From positions 1 through 63,630 of the forward strand of contig JAHEYG010000007.1 of NCBI GenBank assembly GCA_023251725.1: 63,630 nucleotides of DNA, given 5' to 3'. This DNA is from Sphingobacteriaceae bacterium (GTDB taxonomy: Bacteria; Bacteroidota; Bacteroidia; B-17B0; Aurantibacillaceae). Every line of letters starts with the position of its first letter. Within the stretch, counting starts at the first letter, position 1. Made by a program: the position numbers and the translations under genes. Positions 34,330-42,215 of this stretch are shown piece after piece. The notes beneath the pieces are model-generated. The model was not told the DNA's origin and ran no database searches. It saw only the letters and a program-made list of their open reading frames with translations.

Positions 34330-35031
34330 ATGGAAACTGTAAAAACCAGAATATTATTAGTGGAAGACGATCCAAGTTTAGGAACGCTTTTAGAAGAATA
34401 TTTAAACGCCAAAGGTTTCGAAACTAAATTGGCCGACGATGGAAACAAAGGTTACGATGTATTCTGTAAAAATACTTTTGATTTATTACTGTTGGACGTA
34501 ATGATGCCGCACAAAGATGGTATTACATTAGCAAAAGAAATAAGAATGAACGACAAAAACGTTCCAATTATTTTCTTAACCGCCAAAAGCATGAAAGAAG
34601 ATACTATTGAAGGATTTAATGCCGGGGGCGACGATTACATTACAAAACCATTTAGCATGGAAGAATTATTGGTTCGCATTAATGCTGTACTGCGCCGCAC
34701 CAATAAGCTCCGTTCGCAAGATAGCGAAGAAGTAAGTTTTAGTATTGGAAAATATCAGTTCAACGCCGAGAAACAAGCTCTGCAAATTAATGGAGGCGAA
34801 CAAAAATTAACTACTAAAGAAAGTCAGTTATTGCGTTTATTATGCGTTCACAAAAACGATGTGATGGATAGAAATTTTGCTTTAAAAACTATTTGGCACG
34901 ATGATAATTATTTTAATGGTCGCAGTATGGATGTGTATATTGCTAAACTTCGTAAATATTTAAAAGACGATAGCAAAGTAGAAATCATAAACATTCACGG
35001 AAAAGGATTTAAGTTGTTGGTTAATTCGTAA
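34330..35031 (+). CDS. OmpR-family response regulator, RprY-like
   Basis: A 233-residue DNA-binding regulator. The receiver has LLVEDDPSLG, the phospho-acceptor Asp in LLLLDVMMPHKDG, FLTAK and DDYITKPF. The C-terminal winged helix has QKLTTKESQLLRLLCVHKND, the recognition helix in SMDVYIAKLRKYL, and a wing with IINIHGKGFKLL. Cotranscription with the upstream kinase is likely. It is cytoplasmic. Its targets cannot be read from this sequence. Confidence 0.93.
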   Translation: METVKTRILLVEDDPSLGTLLEEYLNAKGFETKLADDGNKGYDVFCKNTFDLLLLDVMMPHKDGITLAKEIRMNDKNVPIIFLTAKSMKEDTIEGFNAGGDDYITKPFSMEELLVRINAVLRRTNKLRSQDSEEVSFSIGKYQFNAEKQALQINGGEQKLTTKESQLLRLLCVHKNDVMDRNFALKTIWHDDNYFNGRSMDVYIAKLRKYLKDDSKVEIINIHGKGFKLLVNS

Positions 35032-35033
35032 AA

Positions 35034-35441
35034 TTAAATTCCTCCCAGCAAACACACTTTTTCAAACTCTTTTGGCGTTACCACGCTAACGGATAACCTC
35101 CCAATCTTTACAAACTGCATCGTTTTTAAATTGGCATCTGCTTTTAATTCACTTAGTGTTACCGGTTTTTTTAATTCTTTGTGCGGTGCAATATCTACGC
35201 AAACCCACGCCACTTCTTCAGTAGTCGCATCCTGATAAAACTCTTTCACTACTTTTGCAATTCCCACAATACACAAGCCTTCATTGCTGTGATAAAAAAA
35301 ACACAAGTCGCCTTTTTTCATTGCTCTTAAATTATTTCGCGCCGCATAATTTCGTACGCCGGTCCAGGCTGTTTTTTTATCTTTTTTTAATTGCTCCCAG
35401 TTGTAAGCCGAAGGTTCCGATTTTATGAGCCAATAATTCAT
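35034..35441 (-). CDS. EVE domain-containing protein
   Basis: A 135-residue protein consisting of a single EVE (PUA-like) domain: MNYWLIKSEPSAYNW at the start, TAWTGVRNYAARNNLRAMKKGD, CFFYHSNEGLCIVGIAKVV, AWVCVDIAP and VTLSELKAD. EVE domains bind modified bases in DNA or RNA; in bacteria they are either stand-alone proteins of unclear role or parts of restriction systems. There is no restriction gene nearby. The ATG at 35441 fits the family start; an ATG 31 codons upstream lies in repeat-rich sequence. It ends 3 bases from the convergent response regulator stop. Confidence 0.9.
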   Translation of the reverse strand: MNYWLIKSEPSAYNWEQLKKDKKTAWTGVRNYAARNNLRAMKKGDLCFFYHSNEGLCIVGIAKVVKEFYQDATTEEVAWVCVDIAPHKELKKPVTLSELKADANLKTMQFVKIGRLSVSVVTPKEFEKVCLLGGI

Positions 35442-35600
35442 AGTAAAATGTTTTTTATAAAAATAACGCTTTTTTGTATTATAAAATCGTATTCCATAGG
35501 TTTCGTGACTTTCGCGGCACGGCTTTTGAAACATTCAACTATAGTCTATACCCACCCAAATTATTTATTACTTAAATGCTATTTCTTTTTTTGTTTACAG

Positions 35601-35640
35601 TCGCGAGGTTTCTCTCGCGATGGCGAGGCATGCCTCGCCA
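35601..35640. repeat. Two adjacent GC-rich hairpins (TCGCGAG and TGGCGAGGCATGCCTCGCCA)
   Basis: TCGCGAG-GTTTCT-CTCGCGA (35601-35620) is followed without a gap by the perfect 20-bp palindrome TGGCGAGGCATGCCTCGCCA (35621-35640). They sit in the 309-base gene-free stretch 35442-35750, otherwise AT-rich and without coding potential that I can see. Confidence 0.9.
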
Positions 35641-35750
35641 TAAAAATAAATATTCCCACAAGGCGAAACAAATTTTAAACAAAAAAATTAGTGTCCGCCC
35701 GCATTGCACAATTGACCTGCGTTAGCACATCGTTTTTTCTGCGGCTAGTT

Positions 35751-36728
35751 TTATTCCACCGTCATTGTACCGCTTTCAATTCGCTGCTTGTTTTGAAACA
35801 AAACATAATGATACAAACCTTGAGCAAGTTTGTGCGCGGAAATGTCGTTCGTTCCGCGATTAAGTTTTTGTTCATAAACTTTTTGTCCAAATGAATTATA
35901 TAAAATAATTTCGTCTATTTCGTTTTCAACTTTTAATTTAAATGCTCCATTATTTGGATTCGGATAAAGCACATTTTGTGTGCTTTTTGTTTCTTTGATG
36001 TCAAGTGTAATATTAGCGCAAGTTCCAGCACTAAAAACTGTGTAGTTTGTTACGGTTACAGTTTGTGTTGGAGAAGAAAAACAATTGAGATAGGAATATC
36101 TTTCACCCATTGGATCAACCATTGGTTCAAAAGGACCTAAAGAATTACCAATTCCTTCGGTAAACGCAACTTGTTGACTGTTTATTGGTGGAGCAATCGG
36201 AGTACAAGTTGTCAAAAAACGTTTATGGTATTTACCTGAAAATAAAACGGAATCGATGTTGTTAATTTTGAATTGCCAATAGGGCGGACACATTTGGAAT
36301 TGTCGAATTGTGATAGTGTCTCCAATTATTTTATTGTAGTCATAAAGAATCTCGCAAGGAACCGGATTATAATTTGGAGGTAGAGTTATTGAAGAATGTA
36401 AATAAACTTTTTTATTAACTGTGTCATTTGAATAATACCCAAGTAGTTTGTTTATGTTAGAAGGAAGAGGAGTAGAAGTACAAGTTGTACAAAAGAAGAA
36501 AGATGTTGCGTCATTGTAATATAATTTATACCAAACTCTACTATTATTTAGTTCATAACCCTTCGAATAGTATTTAATGTCGCGATTTATATAGCAATTT
36601 GTGCAAACTTTATATACTTGGTTAGCAACCCAAACAGTTGTACTGTCAAACGGTCGATACTTTTGGGAAAACACAAATATTTGCGAATAAATAAAAAAAA
36701 CTAATACAAATGCTATTCTTTTCATCAT
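35751..36728 (-). CDS. T9SS-secreted protein of unknown function
   Basis: A 325-residue protein with a signal peptide (MMKRIAFVLVFFIYSQIFVFSQ). The mature part is Cys-rich (CTNCY, CTTCTST, VPCEILYDYN, MCPPYW, TTCTP, LNCFSS, GTCANI), so disulfide-bonded extracellular structure is likely. The segment EILYDYNKIIGDTI and GERYSYLNCF recall many uncharacterised Bacteroidota secreted proteins with a beta-sandwich core. The C-terminus is a short T9SS type A sorting domain, NVLYPNPNNGAFKLK ... GLYHYVLFQNKQRIESGTMTVE. Exported by Sec and then T9SS to the surface. Function not recognised. Confidence 0.82.
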   Translation of the reverse strand: MMKRIAFVLVFFIYSQIFVFSQKYRPFDSTTVWVANQVYKVCTNCYINRDIKYYSKGYELNNSRVWYKLYYNDATSFFFCTTCTSTPLPSNINKLLGYYSNDTVNKKVYLHSSITLPPNYNPVPCEILYDYNKIIGDTITIRQFQMCPPYWQFKINNIDSVLFSGKYHKRFLTTCTPIAPPINSQQVAFTEGIGNSLGPFEPMVDPMGERYSYLNCFSSPTQTVTVTNYTVFSAGTCANITLDIKETKSTQNVLYPNPNNGAFKLKVENEIDEIILYNSFGQKVYEQKLNRGTNDISAHKLAQGLYHYVLFQNKQRIESGTMTVE

Positions 36729-36945
36729 TGTCGTTATTTAAAGATACACGGAATCTGTCACATTTACAAACATCGTTGTAAGTAAGGTCTGTTTAAGTGA
36801 TATGTCGTTTTTGATCGTGTCAAAAAAATGCATGCTAACTTATAATTTATATTATTCAACATCTATGCTTTAAGAACTTACGTTTTCATTTATTGAAAAC
36901 CCATAAAAATGAACTAAATTAGCTTCCAGGAAAATTAGAGACAAA

Positions 36946-38253
36946 ATGAGTTGCGGAAATTGTAGTTCACAAAGAGGTAATCACACACAAAGCAATGGCG
37001 TTCCTGCCGGATGCAATAACAATGGCTCCTGCGGAACCGGTGGCGGCTGCAATAAATTAAATGTGTTCGACTGGCTCGCTAACATGCGTTTGCCCGACGA
37101 CCAAAAAGCTTTCGATATTATTGAAGTGCGTTTTAAAAATTCGAGAAAAGATTTTTTTAGAAATTTACACAACCTTTCTTTAAGTGTAGGAGAAGTAATT
37201 GCGGTGGAAGCAAGTCCCGGTCACGATATAGGCGTAGTTTCCCTTACGGGAGAATTAGTGCGCCTGCAAATGAAAAAGAAAAATATTAAGGAAGACAGCG
37301 AAGAAATAAAAAAAGTGTATCGCAAAGCCAAACAAACCGATATTGATAAATGGCGCGAAGCACAAAGTTTAGAAGTGGCCACCATGTACAAAGCGCGAAC
37401 CATTGCTTTACAATTAGGTTTGCAAATGAAATTAAGTGATGTAGAATTTCAAGGCGATAAATCGAAAGCCATTTTTTATTACACTGCCGATGAGCGTGTG
37501 GATTTCAGAGAATTAATAAAAGTTTTAGCCGAGCAATTTAAAGTGAGAATAGAAATGCGGCAAATTGGCGCGCGGCAAGAAGCGGCACGTTTAGGCGCTA
37601 TTGGTTCATGCGGACGAGAATTATGTTGCAGCACCTGGTTAACCGATTTCAGAACGGTCTCCACCTCTGCGGCACGCTATCAGCAATTATCGTTGAACCC
37701 CATGAAATTGGCAGGACAGTGTGGAAAATTAAAATGTTGTTTAAATTACGAATTGGATAGTTATTTGGATGCGCTAAAAGAATTTCCGCAAACCGAAAAT
37801 AAAAGATTAAGCACCAAAAAAGGAGAAGCCTTTTTACAGAAGACCGATATTTTTAGAAGATTAATGTGGTGGTCGTACACTACCGAAACCGATGTTTTTA
37901 TTCCCTTAAATGTTGTGCGGGTAAAAGAAATTTTGGCATTAAATGAAAAAGGCGAAAAACCGGATGATTTAGTAGAGTATAAAGAAATTAGTACGCCTGT
38001 TGTTAAACAACCCGATTTTGAAAATGTGGTGGGACAAGACAGTTTAACCCGTTTCGATACAAAAAAACAACACAACAAAAACCGAAATAAAAAACAACAC
38101 ACGCACAATAAAACAGGAAATAATCCAAATCAGAATAAAAACGCGGGTCAGAATAAACCAAACAATAATCCGAACCAAAATAAAAATGCGAATCAAAATC
38201 GCAAACCAAATAATAACCGCGGTAATGCCAATGATAAACCAAAAGATAATTAA
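36946..38253 (+). CDS. ricT: PSP1 domain protein, RicT-like
   Basis: A 435-residue cytoplasmic protein. The Cys-rich N-terminus (MSCGNCSS ... GSCGTGGGCNKL) precedes the PSP1 domain with VEVRF-like strands (FDIIEVRFKNSRKDFFRN, GEVIAVEASPGHDIGVVSLTGELV) and the core RIEMRQIGARQEAARLGAIGSCGRELCC followed by LAGQCGKLKCCLNYE. The Cys pairs match the positions that in Bacillus RicT help hold iron-sulfur clusters in the RicA-RicF-RicT complex; RicA/RicF partners are not visible here. The C-terminal 70 residues are a low-complexity Asn/Lys/Gln tail (NKNxNPNQNKN). The gldH start overlaps its 3' end, an arrangement I recall as common in Bacteroidota. Confidence 0.9.
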   Translation: MSCGNCSSQRGNHTQSNGVPAGCNNNGSCGTGGGCNKLNVFDWLANMRLPDDQKAFDIIEVRFKNSRKDFFRNLHNLSLSVGEVIAVEASPGHDIGVVSLTGELVRLQMKKKNIKEDSEEIKKVYRKAKQTDIDKWREAQSLEVATMYKARTIALQLGLQMKLSDVEFQGDKSKAIFYYTADERVDFRELIKVLAEQFKVRIEMRQIGARQEAARLGAIGSCGRELCCSTWLTDFRTVSTSAARYQQLSLNPMKLAGQCGKLKCCLNYELDSYLDALKEFPQTENKRLSTKKGEAFLQKTDIFRRLMWWSYTTETDVFIPLNVVRVKEILALNEKGEKPDDLVEYKEISTPVVKQPDFENVVGQDSLTRFDTKKQHNKNRNKKQHTHNKTGNNPNQNKNAGQNKPNNNPNQNKNANQNRKPNNNRGNANDKPKDN

Positions 38254-38719
38254 AAACAGTTTTGTTTTTTTTAGTTTAGGAATAATTCTTTTTTTTATTT
38301 CTTCCTGCAATAGCAATGTGGTGTTTAGTAATTATCAGAGTTTCCCGGAAAACGATTGGTTCGTAAAAAATAAAATAAAATTTGAAATGCAAATTACCGA
38401 TGCGCAATCATTACACGATGTAAGTGTTTTAGTGAGACATGCCGATGCGTATCCATATAGCAATTTATTTATGTTTTTAACCACACAATATCCCGATGGT
38501 AAAATAACTACCGACACCTTAGAATGTGTTTTAGCCAACGGAAAAGGCGAATGGTTAGGAAACGGAGCCGGCGATATTTTTGATATTACAATTCCGCTTA
38601 AAAAAAGTGTAAAATTTCCAATGGTAGGAAAATATAGTTTTACATTCGGGCAAGCCATGCGCACCGATCCATTACCCTTAATTATGGATTTAGGTTTCGA
38701 GATTAAAAAATCGAAATAA
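38231..38719 (+). CDS. gldH: Gliding motility lipoprotein GldH
   Basis: A 162-residue lipoprotein. The signal peptide with lipobox (FSLGIILFFISSC, Cys about residue 25) is followed by NVVFSNYQSFPENDWFVKNK, LHDVSVLVRHADAYPYSNLFMFLTTQYPDG, DTLECVLANGKGEWLGNGAGDIFD and FTFGQAMRTDPLPLIMDLGFEI, all typical of GldH. In gliding Flavobacteria it is required for cell movement on surfaces and for chitin use, working with the T9SS motility machinery in the envelope. The start at 38231 overlaps ricT by 23 bases; an ATG at 38225 is possible. Confidence 0.9.
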   Translation: MINQKIIKNSFVFFSLGIILFFISSCNSNVVFSNYQSFPENDWFVKNKIKFEMQITDAQSLHDVSVLVRHADAYPYSNLFMFLTTQYPDGKITTDTLECVLANGKGEWLGNGAGDIFDITIPLKKSVKFPMVGKYSFTFGQAMRTDPLPLIMDLGFEIKKSK

Positions 38720-38769
38720 AAATTTTCCCAAAAATTATTCTTTAAAGCATAAAAATTTGTATTAATTAT

Positions 38770-38777
38770 TATCTTTA
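38770..38777 (+). promoter_or_regulatory. Putative -7 promoter box TATCTTTA
   Basis: A TAnnTTTR match 28 bases upstream of the Cys/Met-rich protein gene. Confidence 0.4.
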
Positions 38778-38804
38778 TGTTTCGAACCCCTAAATTTTAA
38801 ACCC

Positions 38805-39323
38805 ATGTTATTAATTCAATGTTCAGTTTCTCTGTTAGTTGTTTACGCAGGGATGAAATTATTAGCCAAAACTCAAAAAGAAACACTAGGTAATTTTCAT
38901 AAATACGTTTCGTGGTTTCTAATCATTATGGGATTTTTAATGTTTGGGTGCGCATGTTGTTGTTGTATAAAACGCTGTTGCGGAAATGAACGCATGATGA
39001 GAATGGAAAAAAATTGCCGAATGGAAATGAATTGTAATGGCGGAGGATGCATGATGGAAGTACCAATGAATTGTCCTCCTCCAATGATGGGATGTAATCA
39101 CGGCAGACCGATGTGTGGCGGTCATGGAAACGGAATGATGATGGGCGGAAGATGTGGTGAACATAATATGAATGGTTGCGGCGGCAATCAAAGCCGTTGC
39201 GGAGAAATGAACGAAGAGTGTGAAAGCAGGATGAAAAAATGTGGTAATGACGAAGAAGATTCTGAAGAAAGCCCAATGAAAAAAGGAGACTGTTGTAAAA
39301 AAGATTCGCTAAAGAAAAAATAA
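38805..39323 (+). CDS. Membrane-anchored Cys/Met-rich protein (putative metal-binding)
   Basis: A 172-residue protein of striking composition: about 20 Cys and 20 Met residues. Two hydrophobic segments (residues 4-20 and 36-50) lead into a Cys cluster GCACCCCIKRCCGNE. Then come Met- and Cys-rich loops (RMMRME, CNGGGCMME, CPPPMMGCNHG, GHGNGMMMGG), His residues, an acidic stretch (EEDSEES) and a Lys-rich end. Such Met/Cys/His motifs bind soft metals such as Cu(I), as in small copper chaperones, but no defined family is recognised. The reading frame is intact, has its own promoter box and ends before a terminator, so it is probably a real gene rather than a chance frame. Confidence 0.75.
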   Translation: MLLIQCSVSLLVVYAGMKLLAKTQKETLGNFHKYVSWFLIIMGFLMFGCACCCCIKRCCGNERMMRMEKNCRMEMNCNGGGCMMEVPMNCPPPMMGCNHGRPMCGGHGNGMMMGGRCGEHNMNGCGGNQSRCGEMNEECESRMKKCGNDEEDSEESPMKKGDCCKKDSLKKK

Positions 39324-39337
39324 TCTCAATGAAAATT

Positions 39338-39366
39338 AATCCTGAAGCGAAGCCTGCTTCAGGATT
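39338..39366. terminator. Bidirectional hairpin between convergent genes
   Basis: AATCCTGAAGC pairs with GCTTCAGGATT (11 bp, 7-base loop). The following sequence (ACTCTTTCTT) is only moderately T-rich on the plus strand and AATTTTCATT on the minus strand. Confidence 0.7.
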
Positions 39367-40270
39367 ACTCTTTCTTAAAAAATTCTCTTTCCGAAATCAT
39401 TTCCATCGCTCTTAAATTATTTTCGTCAAAGGTAATTGAATAGGAAAAATTTTTGCCGCTTTTAAATTTAAAATACCCGAAAGTTTTTTCAAATCGCCCG
39501 GCCGGGTAAGATTGCAAAGAATTTTTTTTGTTTTTCCATTCACTTCCAAAAAACATTTTAATACTCGTTTCTTCTTTTGGTAACTGACTTAACTCGACAA
39601 AGTCGCCGTGTTTAATAAAACAAGAACGTAAAAAACAATTCTTTTTCCCGAACACACAAAATACTCCATCGTAACCGCTTAAATTTTTTAACACCAATAT
39701 TTGATTTGCTTTTTTATCAAACACCCCATTTTTAAAATAGTCGGCATAAATCTCATAGCCGGTATTTAACACTAAAGAATCAATTACTTCAGGTTTTATA
39801 ACGGATTCAATATTTTTATTTTTAACCGGATTTCCATCTTCAAATCCGTTTATCACAAACATAAACAAAGCCACGGCAATGGGTGTGGCAAATAAAATGT
39901 ATTTGTATTCATTGTATGTTTTTTTATTTAAAAAAGAAGTTTGCGCTTTGCTCTTCTCATAATCTTTTTTGTAATTCTCCTGATAATATTGCCGGCGCTT
40001 TAACTCCTCTTCTGTAAATTTCCATTCCTTTTTTTTAGAAGGTGTTTTGTGTTCCGCTCCCTGTTTACCGTATCTTAATTTTAAATCGTATTGCTTGCGA
40101 CCATGGTCATCAATAAGAACTTCGTATGCAATTAGTATTCTTTCAAAATGTTCGGTGCCGTTAGGATTTTTATCGGGATGATATAATTTTGCCAATCGCC
40201 TAAAGGCTGCTTTTATCTCTGTATTTCCGGCAGCGCTGTTTATTTCTAATATGTCGTAATAAGTTGGCAA
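39365..40270 (-). CDS. J-domain membrane protein (DnaJ-like co-chaperone)
   Basis: About 301 residues. An N-terminal J domain (LPTYYDILEINSAAGNTEIK, FRRLAKLYHPDKNPNG with the HPD tripeptide, YEVLIDDHGRKQYD) stimulates Hsp70 ATPase. A charged linker follows, then one membrane helix (YILFATPIAVALFMFVI, about residues 120-140) and a polar C-terminal domain of unknown fold (VKNKNIESVIKPEVIDSLVLNTGYEIY). No ATG fits: the first in-frame candidates are TTG codons at 40297 and 40270. The one at 40297 lies in the terminator hairpin of the upstream gene, so TTG 40270 is more likely. It is cotranscribed, if at all, by readthrough. Confidence 0.82.
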   Translation of the reverse strand: MPTYYDILEINSAAGNTEIKAAFRRLAKLYHPDKNPNGTEHFERILIAYEVLIDDHGRKQYDLKLRYGKQGAEHKTPSKKKEWKFTEEELKRRQYYQENYKKDYEKSKAQTSFLNKKTYNEYKYILFATPIAVALFMFVINGFEDGNPVKNKNIESVIKPEVIDSLVLNTGYEIYADYFKNGVFDKKANQILVLKNLSGYDGVFCVFGKKNCFLRSCFIKHGDFVELSQLPKEETSIKMFFGSEWKNKKNSLQSYPAGRFEKTFGYFKFKSGKNFSYSITFDENNLRAMEMISEREFFKKE

Positions 40271-40280
40271 TTGTTTTAAA

Positions 40281-40310
40281 ATAAAAAGCCCCCACAATAC
40301 TGCGGAGGCT
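40281..40310 (-). terminator. Rho-independent terminator after the peptide-binding lipoprotein gene
   Basis: On the minus strand AGCCTCCGC pairs with GTGGGGGCT (9 bp with two G-U pairs), with a 6-base loop, followed by TTTTTATTTT. It lies directly before the J-domain gene. Confidence 0.8.
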
Positions 40311-40328
40311 GAAATTATTTTTTTTTAT

Positions 40329-42062
40329 TTACTTCTTTTGCTCAGAAGCGGGTTTATCAATTTTAACTTTAGTAAAGTCGAAGTAACGAAGCGGATTTAT
40401 GACAAAATTTTTGAGGCGGGCATTAATTAACCGGTAATTACTTTCGTACCACAATACAATTAAAGGAGCATCTCTCATTAATAATTGTTCGGCTTTCATA
40501 AAATAAACATAAGAACTGTCTTTATCCCTTGTATCTCTTCCTAATTTGTAAAGTTTATCGAACTCTGCGTTTTTATATCGTTGGGTATTCGGGTAAGATA
40601 TTTTTGCTGTATCTGTAGGAACAGGTTCGCCGAAAAATACCGATAAAAATGATTCCGGACTCGGATAATCAGCAATCCAGCCATCTCTAAAAATATCGCC
40701 TTTGCCTTTTACCTGCAAAATAAATTTATCGCCGTTTGGTAACGATTCAAAAGTAACATTCACATTTAAATTATCTTTTAATTGTTTTTGAATCTCGGCA
40801 GCAACGGTATTGTTACGCGAGTTGCCCGAATTAACTACTAACTGTACTTCCGGAAAACCGGTTCCTCCCGGGTAACCGGCTTCCATTAATAATTTTTTAG
40901 CTTTTTCTAAATTAAAATCATACCCTTCAATGTCGGTAACCTTATACGCCATAAAAGTAGGAGGAGTTATTCCGTAAGAACCAGGACCGAAAGCCTGCCC
41001 ACGCAACACTTTGTCGATTAATTTGTCTTTGTCAATGGCGTAATTAATGGCTTGGCGAACTTTTAAATTATTAAAAGGAGATTTGCGGAGATTAAAAATG
41101 TAATACTGAGTAATCATTTCTGAACTGCGTTCTAAAATAAAAGAAGGCGTTTTGCTCTGAAAGGATTTAATATTTTCTTCTACCACTTGCCGCACGCTGG
41201 TAGAAGGTAATGAACTTAAAAAATCGGATTTACCCTCTTTGTAGGAAGTAAGAGCATCTTCAGTAGTATTTAAAATATCGACTATCACGCTATCAACGTA
41301 AGGCAATGAATTTCCTTTTTCATCTTTTCCGTAATAATAATTATTTCTTATTAATACGATTCGTTTGGGAGTGGAAGATTTGGTGTCGTATCTAAACGGA
41401 CCCGCACCGCATTTTAAATCTTCTTTCTGAACTTTGTAAGCTTCTTCGCTGATGATTGACGCCACAGGATTTGCCAGAATTTGCAAAAATATTCCGGAAG
41501 CATTATGTAAAGTAATTGAAAAAGTATAGTCGTCAATAATTTTAAAACCTGTAAGGTCTATTTTCTGACCATTAGGGCTTGCGTCATAACTTTCATTGGC
41601 ACCCACAATTCTATCTTTACAAACCGTAGCAAAATGCATATTTGTGAGTCGGTCGTTACATAATAATTCAAAAGTAAATTTTACATCTTTCGCGGTAATT
41701 TCCGCTCCTTTTTCGTCTTTTGTAGGGTCAGATGATTGAAAATAAACCCCTTTTCTTAAGTGAAAAGTAATGGTTTTGCCATCCTGAGAAACTTCCCATT
41801 TTTCGGCAAGTCCTGGTATGGGTTCAAGAGTTTTAGGATTTAAACGTACTAAACCTTCATGAATTTGCCCTGCAATAAGGCCTTCTATTTGATTGGTAAT
41901 GGCTTGCGGAAAAATGTTTTTAGGAGCTGTTACTTCTGCAATTCTAATGGTTCCTCCTCCATCTGCTGCCCTTGGGGCATTGTTGTTGTCATTACCATTG
42001 TTACAGGCCACCAAAAAGGCTGAAACAATAATGGCTTTGCTTAAATTTAACAAAATTCTCAT
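40329..42062 (-). CDS. ABC-type oligopeptide/dipeptide-binding lipoprotein
   Basis: A 577-residue family 5 solute-binding protein. A signal peptide with lipobox (IVSAFLVAC, Cys about residue 19) is followed by a Gly/Asn-rich tether. The domain pattern is PKNIFPQAITNQIEGLIAGQIHEGLVRLNPKTLEPIPGLAEKWEVSQDGKTITFHLRKGVYF, then TAKDVKFTFELL and VRQAINYAIDKDKLIDKV, matching DppA/OppA. It delivers peptides or other ligands to a permease not present here. The start at 42062 fits both the signal peptide and the promoter at 42080-42110; an ATG at 42110 would sit inside that promoter. It ends in a terminator. Confidence 0.93.
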   Translation of the reverse strand: MRILLNLSKAIIVSAFLVACNNGNDNNNAPRAADGGGTIRIAEVTAPKNIFPQAITNQIEGLIAGQIHEGLVRLNPKTLEPIPGLAEKWEVSQDGKTITFHLRKGVYFQSSDPTKDEKGAEITAKDVKFTFELLCNDRLTNMHFATVCKDRIVGANESYDASPNGQKIDLTGFKIIDDYTFSITLHNASGIFLQILANPVASIISEEAYKVQKEDLKCGAGPFRYDTKSSTPKRIVLIRNNYYYGKDEKGNSLPYVDSVIVDILNTTEDALTSYKEGKSDFLSSLPSTSVRQVVEENIKSFQSKTPSFILERSSEMITQYYIFNLRKSPFNNLKVRQAINYAIDKDKLIDKVLRGQAFGPGSYGITPPTFMAYKVTDIEGYDFNLEKAKKLLMEAGYPGGTGFPEVQLVVNSGNSRNNTVAAEIQKQLKDNLNVNVTFESLPNGDKFILQVKGKGDIFRDGWIADYPSPESFLSVFFGEPVPTDTAKISYPNTQRYKNAEFDKLYKLGRDTRDKDSSYVYFMKAEQLLMRDAPLIVLWYESNYRLINARLKNFVINPLRYFDFTKVKIDKPASEQKK

Positions 42063-42079
42063 AAATAGTAATTCTTCTG

Positions 42080-42110
42080 CAAAACTACTGAAATATACAA
42101 CAATTTTCAA
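42080..42110 (-). promoter_or_regulatory. Bacteroidota-type promoter TTG-N20-TAGTTTTG
   Basis: On the minus strand TTG (42110-42108) is followed after 20 bases by TAGTTTTG (42087-42080), 17 bases upstream of the lipoprotein ATG at 42062. It decides the start of that gene. Confidence 0.6.
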
Positions 42111-42215
42111 TACCCTGCAAATAGCCGATTTTTTTTTTAAAAATAATTTTGTTTTTTTAAAATATCGTTATAATATTGCACAGCCAAATTAATTGGCCTG
42201 TTTTAGCATTTGTCG

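Noticed and set aside
38003-38316. Hydrophobic minus-strand frames over the ricT 3' end
   Set aside because: They are the complement of the Asn/Lys-rich low-complexity tail and arise from codon bias.
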